Source: CAWIKY01 sp963836905 (GTDB taxonomy: Bacteria > Pseudomonadota > Alphaproteobacteria > Caulobacterales > Hyphomonadaceae). From it: a DNA stretch of 64,000 bases. The DNA is taken from assembly GCA_963836905.1 (NCBI GenBank), contig CAWIKY010000003.1, forward strand, positions 248,001 through 312,000, written 5' to 3'. Below, piece after piece: positions 25,464 through 34,656 of the stretch (the first letter of the stretch is position 1; each line of letters opens with the position of its first letter). The notes under the pieces were generated by a model, which saw nothing but the letters and a program-made list of their open reading frames with translations, was not told the DNA's origin and did no database searches. The translations under genes and the position numbers were made by a program.

Positions 25464-25647
25464 TCGATCAACCTACGCTGCAGCGCAAAAAACGCAAGGC
25501 TGAATCGGGGGATTTGCGGATTAAACGCTGCAAAACGCTCAATTCCGCCGTGGTTTCATGTTGCGGCGCACAAGAGCGCGGCCTGAAAATTGCGGTTCAT
25601 GCTACCGGGTCTCCCGTTTCGGGACAGCTGGACATGAGGATATGCAG

Positions 25648-26043
25648 ATGGCGACGGATATCGACTATCATGTGGGCAAGCGCTTGCGGCGTCGACGCAG
25701 GCTACTCGGCTTGACGCAACAGGACCTGGCCGGAGAGGTCGGGGTACGCTTTCAGCAGATCCAGAAATATGAATGCGGCGCAAACCGGATCACGTCCGGA
25801 CGGCTTTATGACATCTCCTGCGCGCTCGACGTAACCGTCCAGTACTTCTTCGATGGCATTTCGGATGCGAACATGACATGCCGTTCGGCCAACGATAGCA
25901 GCGTTCCCAAAGGCGACATACTCTCGCAGAAGGAAACGCTGGAACTGGTGCGGGCCTATTACCGACTGGGCGAACGCCCGCGCAAACGTCTTCTGGAGCT
26001 GGCCAAGGCGTTCGACAGTGAAACCGTGGACGCGATTGCCTGA
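25648..26043 (+). CDS. XRE-family transcriptional regulator
   Basis: A 131-residue Cro/C1-type regulator. The HTH covers about residues 7-63 (YHVGKRLRRRRRLLGLTQQDLAGEVGVRFQQIQKYECGANRI), followed by a LYDISCALDVTVQYFFDG segment and a helical C-terminus (LVRAYYRLGERPRKRLLELAKAF). The layout is common in Caulobacterales-like genomes. ATG 25648 is preferred to 25642 because GAGGA at 25636-25640 is correctly spaced only for it. It converges with the DUF1489 gene, three bases away. Confidence 0.85.
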   Translation: MATDIDYHVGKRLRRRRRLLGLTQQDLAGEVGVRFQQIQKYECGANRITSGRLYDISCALDVTVQYFFDGISDANMTCRSANDSSVPKGDILSQKETLELVRAYYRLGERPRKRLLELAKAFDSETVDAIA

Positions 26044-26046
26044 GCG

Positions 26047-26478
26047 TTACCAGACACCGTCTTCGAGCAGTTTCGCCTTCAACGGCGCGGGTAGATCCAG
26101 AAGATCAGTCCCCTCAAGATCAGGCGGCGCGTCCGCCATTGTCAGATACCGCCAGCCCTGAAAGGCCTTTCGCGCGACCGGACGCACCGGCACCAGCTTC
26201 GGGTCGAGCACTAGTTCGCAATAGGATTTGCCGTTCCGGTCATCGCAGCGATTGACTTCGAGTATTGTCTGGCGGACCTGGACCACGCCCTTGATGACCC
26301 AGTAGATCGAACCGCCATCAACCAGTTCGTTCGCCCGCTTCGGAAACTGTCGCGTCTCGTGCCAGGGACGAAGCGGCAGATTTGCCTGCCGCCGCCGCTC
26401 GATCAGCCGTTTCTGCCAGTCGCGCAGGTCGTCTGACGTTTCCGACCCGACGCTGAGCTTGATGAGGTTGACCGTCAT
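26047..26478 (-). CDS. DUF1489 family protein
   Basis: A 143-residue conserved alphaproteobacterial protein of unknown function. Family features are the MTVNLIKLSVGSETSDDLRDWQ start, TRQFPKRANELVDGGSIYWVIKGVVQVRQ and the KAFQGWRYLTMADAPPDL end. No membrane or signal segments. It is encoded just after ndk on the same strand (67-base gap), so co-transcription is possible. Confidence 0.88.
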   Translation of the reverse strand: MTVNLIKLSVGSETSDDLRDWQKRLIERRRQANLPLRPWHETRQFPKRANELVDGGSIYWVIKGVVQVRQTILEVNRCDDRNGKSYCELVLDPKLVPVRPVARKAFQGWRYLTMADAPPDLEGTDLLDLPAPLKAKLLEDGVW

Positions 26479-26545
26479 GGCAACGAGATAGACCGATTCT
26501 GCTCAGGTTTCACCGCAGGCAGACACAAACAGGACTGGCTGCAGC

Positions 26546-26968
26546 CTACCCGACGATATCGGCTTCGGAAAAGAACTGGACGATCTCGATCTTCGCGTTC
26601 TCGGCGCTGTCCGAACCATGCACCGAGTTTTCACCGATCGACTCGGCATAGGCCTTGCGGATCGTGCCCTCGTCGGCTTCGGCAGGGTTGGTCGCACCCA
26701 TGACGTCGCGATGGGCTTTCACGGCATTCTCGCCTTCGAGCACCTGAACCACCACCGGTCCGGACATCATGAAGTCGACCAGTTCGCCGAAGAACGGACG
26801 TGCGCGATGCACCTCATAGAAGCGTTCAGCCTGTTCGCGGGTCATCTGGATCCGGCGCTGCGCCACGATGCGTAATCCGGCCTCTTCGATCATGGCGTTG
26901 ATCGCGCCGGTGAGATTGCGCTTGGTTGCGTCGGGTTTCAGGATGGAAAAAGTACGTTCGATAGCCAT
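26546..26968 (-). CDS. ndk: Nucleoside diphosphate kinase
   Basis: A 140-residue NDK that transfers phosphate between nucleoside tri- and diphosphates. It starts MAIERTFSILKPDATKRN, has the active-site His in SIGENSVHGSDSAENA (about residue 117) and ends with IVQFFSEADIVG. ATG 26968 is chosen by homology. Length and motifs are standard. Confidence 0.97.
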   Translation of the reverse strand: MAIERTFSILKPDATKRNLTGAINAMIEEAGLRIVAQRRIQMTREQAERFYEVHRARPFFGELVDFMMSGPVVVQVLEGENAVKAHRDVMGATNPAEADEGTIRKAYAESIGENSVHGSDSAENAKIEIVQFFSEADIVG

Positions 26969-27052
26969 GACGGGCACCCTTGTAAGACGGTGATTTGCGG
27001 CGGCTATACCTGCCTACGTGCGCTGCAACAAGACAAACGCGGTCGGAGAGGC

Positions 27053-27087
27053 AAAAAAGCGGGCTCCGTCATTACGGAGCCCGCTTT
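27053..27087 (-). terminator. Terminator of the EF-hand gene
   Basis: A perfect 14-bp stem (27056-27069 with 27074-27087, core GCGGGCTCCGT) and a CATT loop, with six T following on the minus strand (plus A-run 27053-27058). It lies 33 bases after the EF-hand stop codon. Confidence 0.85.
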
Positions 27088-27119
27088 CAGAGCCGTTAAG
27101 CTATGCCTGATGCGAAAGA

Positions 27120-27401
27120 TCAGTAGGCAGTTGTTTCGCCTTTATCGTCCATCGACGCGTCATCCGTCTTCGACGCTTTCCAGTCTTCGTATTCGGCCAT
27201 GTCGATGCTGCCATCGTCATTGGCGTCATACTCTTCGAACTGCGCGGAGGTCACGTCCGGCTTCACGGCCTGAACCTCGGTCATCGTCAGCGTTCCGCTG
27301 GCATTGGTATCGATGTCCTCGAAGGTCATGTCGTCGCCGGCGAAGGCAACAGGAACAGCCAGGAAGGCCGCAGCGGCAGTCAGTGCGATCATCTTCTTCA
27401 T
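27120..27401 (-). CDS. Secreted EF-hand protein
   Basis: A 93-residue exported protein with a signal peptide ending near VAFAGDD. There are two EF-hand calcium loops, DIDTNASGTLTMTE (about residues 29-42) and DANDDGSIDMAE (about residues 59-70), followed by an acidic tail. Probably a small periplasmic calcium-binding protein of unknown role. ATG 27401 is chosen because AGGAG sits just upstream and the signal peptide begins there. Monocistronic, with its own strong terminator. Confidence 0.85.
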   Translation of the reverse strand: MKKMIALTAAAAFLAVPVAFAGDDMTFEDIDTNASGTLTMTEVQAVKPDVTSAQFEEYDANDDGSIDMAEYEDWKASKTDDASMDDKGETTAY

Positions 27402-27532
27402 CTTGGTTTCTCCTAGGTTGTCAGCCTGTCGGGGAATGGCAGACCTTGCACCGGAAATGCCGATATACGACACCAGTTCCCGACCTTGTGCGATTGTAAT
27501 GATGCGGGCGGAAACAAGGCAGAACCGAACCG

Positions 27533-28003
27533 TCAGCCGAGCCCCTTCTCGTCCCAGCCGCCGCTATCATTTTGTCTGAAATAGCGGACGGTAGCGCCCG
27601 CAGCCTTCGCCGTTCTGAACTGCTCTCGCGCTTGATTGCGGGCAAATCCGTCCGCGTCGTCGAACGCAACCATGATACGTTCGAATGGCTGCAAGTTGGC
27701 CGACGCCTCCAGCGTCTGCCCGTTCAGAAGAACCAGAACTTTTGCGCCGTTCAAAGATGCGACCTCTCCGGAAAGCAAAACGGGCTGGCGTGGCGCATCC
27801 GGGCCGCTTGTGCCGTGCGGAAGAAAGCCTTCCGGCGGAAGCTTCCACAGATCGGTATCGAGCGCGTGCAAGGCGTCTGTATCAGGAGACACGACAAGCA
27901 CGCGCCAGCTCCGCTCAAGGCATTTGACCAGAAGCGGTGCGAGCGCGGCGGCCACCGGCGGGCGTTCAAGATGATAGAACCACCAGTCCGGACCCGCCAC
28001 CAT
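27533..28003 (-). CDS. holC: DNA polymerase III chi subunit
   Basis: A 156-residue HolC, clamp-loader accessory subunit that links the replicase to single-strand-binding protein. Recognisable by WWFYHLERPPVAAALAPLLVKCLERSWRVLV, LWKLPPEGFLPHG, QPVLLSG and FDDADGFARNQAREQF. It starts 6 bases after the pepA stop; pepA-holC is a widely conserved pair. Confidence 0.92.
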   Translation of the reverse strand: MVAGPDWWFYHLERPPVAAALAPLLVKCLERSWRVLVVSPDTDALHALDTDLWKLPPEGFLPHGTSGPDAPRQPVLLSGEVASLNGAKVLVLLNGQTLEASANLQPFERIMVAFDDADGFARNQAREQFRTAKAAGATVRYFRQNDSGGWDEKGLG

Positions 28004-28009
28004 TGCCGG

Positions 28010-29476
28010 TCAGGACTTGTAGCGGTCTTTGATGTAGCGATCGAGCAGGCGTGGACCGTAACCGCTTGCCCAGGCCGGATCCATCGCGTCCTTCTCTCCG
28101 TCCTTCCAGGCGGTACCTGCAATATCGATGTGCGCCCAGGGAAGGTCGTCCTTGACGAAACGCTTGAGGAATTGCGCAGCGGTAATGGAGCCTGCGCCTT
28201 TGCCGCCAATATTTTTCATGTCGGCGAACTTGGAGTTTATCAGCTTGTCGTATTCCGGTCCGAGCGGCAAACGCCATACGGTCTCGCCCTCTGCCAGACC
28301 TGCCACCCGCAAGCCCTCTGCGAGATCATCGTCATTGCTGAACACACCGGCATGCTCATGGCCAAGCGTGACAACAATGGCACCGGTCAGCGTAGCCAGA
28401 TCGATCATGGCCTTCGGTTTGTAGTGTTCCTGCGCATACCAGAGCACATCCGCCAGAACGAGACGGCCTTCGGCATCGGTGTTCTGAATCTCGATGGTCT
28501 GTCCGGAGGCTGACGTGACAATGTCACCCGGCCGAAGCGCCTTGCCGTCCGGCATGTTCTCGACCAGCCCGACCAGACCGACCACATTCACCTTCGCTTT
28601 GCGCAGAGCCAGCGTCTTCATGGCGCCGCAAACGGCAGCCGAGCCGCCCATGTCGCCCTTCATGTCTTCCATGCCGGGCCCGGGCTTCAGGGAAATGCCG
28701 CCGCTGTCGAAGCACACGCCCTTGCCGACCAGTGCGAGCGGCGCGCTGTCATCGCCCGCGCCATTCCAGAACATGATCGCCAGTTTCGACTCGCGCTCGG
28801 AGCCCATGCCAACACCCAGAAGAGAATGCATGCCCAGCTTCGTCATCTCGGCTTCACCGAGGACTTTCACCTCAAGCCCGAACTCGGAGAAGCCTTCAAT
28901 GCGCTTGGCATAACTTTCAGGGTTCAGGATGTTCGGCGGTTCACACATCAGGTCACGTGCCAGTTCGGTCCCGGACGCGGCGGCGTCGAAGGGTGCCCAG
29001 GCGGCTTTGGCGGCCTCGATGTCATCCACCACGAAGGTAACTTTCGTGACCGACGGCTTCTGCTCATCCTTCAGCCTGGTGCGGTAGGTATCGAACCGGT
29101 AGCCGGCGAGCCGGGCACCGAGTGCGGCCCGTGCCGTTGACGCCGCATCGCCCGCCTGTACGGCGATGCTCGAATAGCCCGAGGTGAGGAAATGCTTGAC
29201 CAGCGACGCACCGGCCTTTTCCAGCGCGCGATCATCGCGTTTGTTGGCCTTGCCGCCACCGACCAGAGCGTAACGCCGTGCAGACGCGCCCTTCGGAGCG
29301 GCGATCTCCAGAACCTGACCGGTCTTGCCGGAAAAGCGTGACCCGTTCCGCGCGGCTTCAGCGAGCTCCATGACATCGGCGTCGAACGCCCCGTGCGGCT
29401 TGGGCATCACATCGCCCTCATCCACCAGAACCGCCAGGATGTCTGCCTCAAAGGATTTCGAAAACTCGATGATCAT
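28010..29476 (-). CDS. pepA: Leucyl aminopeptidase (M17)
   Basis: A 488-residue two-metal aminopeptidase releasing N-terminal residues from peptides. Metal and active-site motifs are GKGVCFDSGGISLKPGPGMEDMKGDMGGSAAV and the signature NTDAEGRLVLADVLWY. The C-terminus has the usual PLGPEYDKLINSKFADMKN and WAHIDIAGTAW blocks. Divergent from lptF across 125 bases, with holC downstream. PepA also binds DNA in some bacteria; nothing here tests that. Confidence 0.96.
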   Translation of the reverse strand: MIIEFSKSFEADILAVLVDEGDVMPKPHGAFDADVMELAEAARNGSRFSGKTGQVLEIAAPKGASARRYALVGGGKANKRDDRALEKAGASLVKHFLTSGYSSIAVQAGDAASTARAALGARLAGYRFDTYRTRLKDEQKPSVTKVTFVVDDIEAAKAAWAPFDAAASGTELARDLMCEPPNILNPESYAKRIEGFSEFGLEVKVLGEAEMTKLGMHSLLGVGMGSERESKLAIMFWNGAGDDSAPLALVGKGVCFDSGGISLKPGPGMEDMKGDMGGSAAVCGAMKTLALRKAKVNVVGLVGLVENMPDGKALRPGDIVTSASGQTIEIQNTDAEGRLVLADVLWYAQEHYKPKAMIDLATLTGAIVVTLGHEHAGVFSNDDDLAEGLRVAGLAEGETVWRLPLGPEYDKLINSKFADMKNIGGKGAGSITAAQFLKRFVKDDLPWAHIDIAGTAWKDGEKDAMDPAWASGYGPRLLDRYIKDRYKS

Positions 29477-29601
29477 ACTTTCGCTCCATTCATATCCGCT
29501 TTAAGCCCACGTCCGGGGAAGGCACCCATGTAAGGGTAGGCACTGCGACATGCACGGCAAGAGTTGACCGCGCGCGCAAACCTTGGGCAGGACGTGGGAT
29601 T

Positions 29602-30738
29602 ATGAACCGGATCCAGCGATACCTTTTTTTCGCGGTGCTGCAAGCGGTGCTCGCCATTGTCGGCGGGCTCGCTCTGCTTGCCCTGCTCGCGCAAGGGCTC
29701 TCGCAGACCGAGCTGATTGTCGATAATCGCCAGTCTGCCCTGACCTATCTGAAAGTCGTCGCACTCGGCGCACCGCAAATCATCGCCGTTCTGACGCCGC
29801 TTGCCATCTTCGTCGCGGCCCTAAATGCGCTCAACAAGATCCACCGTGACAGCGAGATCGTCGTCGCCCAGGCCGCTGGAATGACGCGCTGGCAAATTCT
29901 TTCGCCTGTGATGCGCCTCGCGGTGATGGCGGCATTGGTGCATCTTTCCGTAAATTTGTGGGGTCAGCCAACGGCGCAGCGGGAATTGCGCGAAACCATC
30001 TCCAATGCGCGGGCTGACTTGGCTGCCTCACTGGTACGCCCGGGCGCCTTCACCTACCCCACTGAGGGGCTGACCTTCTATGCCCGCGACACCAGAGCCG
30101 GCACCTTGCGCGACCTTCTCATATCGGACAGCCGCACACCTGACGCTTCCGTCGATTACCTCGCCACCGAAGGTATCGTGATCGAGGTTGAAGGCAGCCC
30201 TGCCATTTCGATGACGGATGGCCAGATCCAGCAGACCGACGAACTGGGCCAGCTCTCGATCCTGAACTTCGATCAGTATGTGTTCGATCTGTCACCGTTT
30301 CTGAAAGAGGATTCCGATCTGGTGCTGAAAGCGTCCGACCGGTACCTGAACGAGCTGTTCTTCCCGGACCTCAGCGATTTCTACCAGAACCGCGATCAGG
30401 ATCGGTATACGGCCGAAGCGCATACGCGACTGGCAGGTCCCTTGTTGAACCTTGCTATGGCGGCGCTTGCCGTACTGGCCGTCACCGGCGGTCAATACAG
30501 CAGGCGCGGCTATCAACGCCGTATAGGAATAGCCGTGATCGTAGCGCTATTGATGGTGGTTCTCGCGCTGGTGATCCAGTCAGCTAGTATCGATGACCCG
30601 GCCTTGAATGCCGTGCAGTATCTGCTCCCGATCGCGTTTCTGTCGGTCACGATCTTCATTTATCTGAGTGGACGCAGCACCTTCAGCAAACTGAGAAAAC
30701 GGGCTCACCCGCCTTTGGCTGCGGGAGCCGTTTCCTGA
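29602..30738 (+). CDS. lptF: LPS export permease LptF
   Basis: A 378-residue inner-membrane permease subunit of the LptBFGC lipopolysaccharide exporter. Membrane helices lie in the N-terminal third (residues 8-35, 50-75 and about 95-125) and the C-terminal third, around a periplasmic jellyroll domain. The start NRIQRYLFFAVLQAVLAIVGG is typical. It overlaps lptG by one base (TGATG), and the pair forms the hetero-dimeric channel. Confidence 0.93.
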   Translation: MNRIQRYLFFAVLQAVLAIVGGLALLALLAQGLSQTELIVDNRQSALTYLKVVALGAPQIIAVLTPLAIFVAALNALNKIHRDSEIVVAQAAGMTRWQILSPVMRLAVMAALVHLSVNLWGQPTAQRELRETISNARADLAASLVRPGAFTYPTEGLTFYARDTRAGTLRDLLISDSRTPDASVDYLATEGIVIEVEGSPAISMTDGQIQQTDELGQLSILNFDQYVFDLSPFLKEDSDLVLKASDRYLNELFFPDLSDFYQNRDQDRYTAEAHTRLAGPLLNLAMAALAVLAVTGGQYSRRGYQRRIGIAVIVALLMVVLALVIQSASIDDPALNAVQYLLPIAFLSVTIFIYLSGRSTFSKLRKRAHPPLAAGAVS

Positions 30739-31861
30739 TGGCCCTCGGAATGCGTCTTCAGCGCTATGTCTTGCGTGAATATCTCAGTGCGCTCGCATTG
30801 ACGCTTGGCGTGATCGTTTCGGCAATCCTGCTGGTCGACGTTGTCGAGCAGGTTCGCACGGTCGGCAGCCGAACCGATATCTCGATCTGGATCGCTGTCC
30901 GGCTGACCTTCTACAAGATGCCGATGCTGATCGAGCAGACGATGCCGTTTGCCATACTCATCAGCGCCATGCTCGCCTATTCGCGGCTGAACCGGCAAAC
31001 AGAGCTTCCCGCCATGCGGGCCGCCGGTCTTTCGGCCTGGCGGTTTCTGGCACCCGTCGCTCTGGCGGCCTTCCTGATCGGCGTGTTCACGGTCACAATA
31101 CTGAATCCCGCTGGTGCCTATCTCACCGCTCAGTTTGAAACCAGTCGTGCGCAATTGCTGCAAACCGATCCGAATGTTTCCAACCCTTTGACGAATGGCG
31201 TCTGGCTGCGCCAGGGCGATGAGACGGGGCAGTTCGTGATCAATGCGCGAGGCGCGGAGGAAAGCGGATTGCGGCTGCTCGACGTGAAGATGTTCGAATA
31301 CGAGCGCGTTTTCACCGAAGGCCGCGGAACCGATGCGTTCGCCTTCGTGCGACGGATCGAGGCTGAGACCGCAAGGCTGCAGAACGGTTTCTGGCAATTG
31401 GAAAACGTCGTCGAGAATGTTCCCGGCCAGCAACCGGACCGTAGCGAAGCGCTGTCGATACCCAGTGATCTGGACCCGGCCCGTCTGCTCGACCGGTTTG
31501 CCTCGCCCAACACCATCGGCTTCTGGCGTTTGCCGGGTTTTCGTCCATGACACCCGCCAGGCAGGGCTTGACGCATCGCGTTACCAGATGCGCTATCACA
31601 TGCTGCTGGCGGTTCCCGTTCTGTTGGTTGCAATGGCTCTGATCGGCGCGCTTGTCTGTCTGAGGCTGTCACGGCTCGGGCGGAACATCGCTGCTGATTG
31701 CATGGGGCACACTCAGCGCCGTGGTACTTTATTTCGTCACGCAACTGTCCTCCAGCCTTGGCTCTGCCGGCGCTGCACCTACCCTGATTGCGGCCATGGC
31801 ACCGCCGGTTGCCGCGCTTTTCGCGGCGCTGGCGGCCGTCGCTTTCTTCGAGGACGGATGA
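30738..31861 (+). CDS. lptG: LPS export permease LptG, with two apparent homopolymer insertions
   Basis: LptG partner of LptF. The N-terminal region (MRLQRYVLREYLSALALTLGVIVSAILLVDVVEQVRTV) and jellyroll domain are intact to about residue 268. An extra T in TTTT at 31538-31541 moves the frame, which then reads VHDTRQAGLDASRYQMRYHMLL. An extra G in GGG at 31678-31680 moves it again, to SLLIAWGTLSAVVLYFVTQL and a stop at 31859-31861. Both corrections are single bases in homopolymers and restore the last membrane helices. As LptG is essential for LPS export, sequencing error is by far the likeliest cause. Confidence 0.88.
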
Positions 31862-31937
31862 CAAATTTCGTCAGTTGACACCCCTGAAACACGACCTCCA
31901 CTCTCGCGTGAGTTGCCAACCAACCCCGGGAAACCAC

Positions 31938-34569
31938 ATGAAAGTCGTTGTCGTCGAATCGCCTGCAAAGGCAAAAACCATCAACTCATACCTCGGCTCG
32001 GGCTATAAGGTTCTGGCCAGCTACGGACATATCCGCGACCTGCCTTCCAAGAACGGTTCGGTCGATCCGGCTGATGATTTCGCAATGGTCTGGGATACAG
32101 ATCCCGCTTCGGCAAAACGTGTCAGGGAAATTGCCGATGCGGTGAAAGGCGCAGATGAACTCATCCTGGCGACTGACCCCGACCGGGAAGGCGAGGCCAT
32201 TTCCTGGCATATCCTCGAAGCCCTCAAGAAGCGCCGCGCCCTGAAAGACATCAAGATCCAGCGGGTCGTCTTCAACGCCATCACGAAATCGGCCGTCACG
32301 GAGGCCATGAACACACCACGCGAGGTCGACCAGCAATTGGTGGACGCCTATCTGGCCCGCCGTGCGCTCGACTACCTCGTCGGCTTCACACTTTCCCCGG
32401 TGCTCTGGCGCAAACTTCCCGGGTCCAGGTCGGCAGGCCGGGTTCAGTCCGTTGCCTTGCGGCTGATCTGCGACCGCGAACGGGAAATCGAGCTTTTCAA
32501 GCCCGACGAGTACTGGCAGGTCCACGCGACACTTCAAGCCAATGATGGCATCGAGTTTACTGCTCAACTGGCTGTTCTTGATGACAGGAAGCTGCAGAAG
32601 CTCACCCTCGGGAATGCAGGGTCAGCCGCAGCAGCGCTGAAGGCAGTCGAGGAAGGCGGCTACAGCGTCACCAACATCGAGGCCAAGCCGAAAAACACCT
32701 ATCCTGCGCCGCCCTTTATCACATCAACGCTGCAGCAAGCGGCGTCCAGCCGGCTCGGTTTTGGTGCCAAACGGACCATGCAAACCGCGCAAAAGCTCTA
32801 CGAAGCCGGCAAGATCACCTATATGCGGACAGACGGCGTGCAGATGGCTGAAGAGGCCTACCAGGCGGCGCGCGGCGTCGTGAAATCACTGTATGGCGCA
32901 AACTACCTGCCGGAAAAGACGAAGCGTTACGCGACGAAATCAAAGAACGCCCAGGAAGCCCACGAAGCTATCCGGCCGACGAACTTCAAGCTCCACCCGA
33001 ACGAGCACCGCGGCGATGCTGACCAGTCCCGGCTCTACGAACTGATCTGGCAGCGGGCCGTCGCCTCGCAAATGCTGCCTGCAGAGTTCGAGAACACGAC
33101 TGCCGAGATCACCTCTGCGAGCGGACGGGCTGTTCTTCAGGCAAAAGGATCTGTCCTGAAATTCGAAGGTTTCCGCGCCGTGTACGGTGTCAGCGCGGAT
33201 GAGGACGAGGGTGATGCGGAAGATGGCGGAAAGCGGCTACCGGAGATTTCGACAGGCGACAGACCGGATCTGAAAGAGGCAAAATCGAGCCAGCACTTCA
33301 CCCCGCCGCCCTCGCGTTTCAGCGAAGCCTCGCTGGTGAAGGAACTGGAGAAGCTCGGCATTGGTCGACCCTCGACCTACGCCTCGATCATTTCCGTGCT
33401 GCAGGACCGCGAATATGTTCGCATCGAGAAGAAAAGCTTCCATCCCGAAGACAAGGGGCGGCTCGTCACCGGGTTTCTGGAGAACTTCTTCTCCCGCTAT
33501 GTGCAGTACGATTTCACGGCTGCACTGGAAGAAAAGCTCGATCTGGTCTCGGACGACAAGCTCGACTGGAAAGTTCTATTGCGCGAATTCTGGAAAGAGT
33601 TCGAGGCCGCTATCGCCGAAACGACCGATCTGCGCACCACGCAGGTTCTTGATGCCCTGAACGAGTCTACTTGGGCCTTACGTCTTCCGCACCCCCGAAG
33701 ACGCCGCCGAGGGCTTTGACCCGAGGGCCTGCCCCAGTTGTGCAAACGGCCAACTGAGCCTGAAGCTTGGCCGTCACGGTGCTTTCGTCGGCTGCTCCAA
33801 TTATCCGGAATGCAAGTTCACCCGTGCCTTCAAGGTCGACAGCGAGACGGACGGTCAGCAAATTGATCCTGATGGCAAGCATCTTGGCGAAGACCTGGAG
33901 AGCGGACTGGACGTCACCCTGAGGAGCGGCCGGTTTGGTCCGTATGTCCAGCTTGGCGAAGGCGCGGACGGCGAAAAGCCCAAGCGCTCCAGCCTGCCGA
34001 AGGGATGGAACGCCGCAGAGATCGATCTTGAGAAAGCACTCAGGCTGTTGTCGCTTCCGCGCGAGGTTGGCAAGCATCCGGAAGATGGCGAACCCATTCT
34101 CGCAAATCTCGGACGCTACGGGCCGTATGTGCAGCATCTCAAAACCTACGCAAACCTGCCAACCGCGGACGAGGTTTTCGAAGTCGGACTGAACCGTGCC
34201 GTCTCGCTCATTGCTGACAAGAGAGCGAACCCTGGCCGGGGCCGGACGGCGGCCACTGTGTTGCGGGAAATGGGCACGCATCCGGAGGATGGCGAACCTG
34301 TTCGCATTCTGAAGGGTCAGTACGGGGCCTATCTCAAGCATGGCAAAACCAACGCGACGTTGCCTAAGGACAAGAAGCCCGAGGACGTAACGATGGACGA
34401 GGCGGTCGAGCTAATCGCAGCTAAAGCGAAGAAGCCTGCAAAGAAGAAGGCGGCCGCGAAGAAAAAGCCCGCTGCGAAAAAGTCCACGACTGCGAAAAAG
34501 TCCACGACTGCGAAGAAGCCTACGGCAAGGAAACCTGCTGCGAAGAAGAAGGCTGCTAAAGCCGGCTAG
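31938..34569 (+). CDS. topA: DNA topoisomerase I, with one apparent frameshift
   Basis: Type IA topoisomerase relaxing negative supercoils. The Toprim domain begins MKVVVVESPAKAKTI, then TDPDREGEAISWH; the active-site Tyr region is GKITYMRTDG. Near 33663-33672 (ALNES/LGPYVFRTPEDAAEGF) the frame is broken and the apparent product stops at 33719. The other frame continues without stop through a zinc-finger repeat (CPSCANGQLSLKLGRHGAFVGCSNYPEC) and the Lys/Ala-rich tail to 34569. TopA is normally essential, so a one-base sequence error is likely. ATG 31938 is chosen by homology. Confidence 0.94.
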
Positions 34570-34656
34570 GTCGTATGGGGGCGGCTCAGGGTCTCGCAGG
34601 CAGAGAACCTGAAACCGCCCCTGCACGCCGGTTTCAAAACCTGCTAGAACGATGGC

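Noticed and set aside
30705..31553. 282-codon minus-strand ORF
   Set aside because: Antisense of lptG, whose domains are clear on the + strand.
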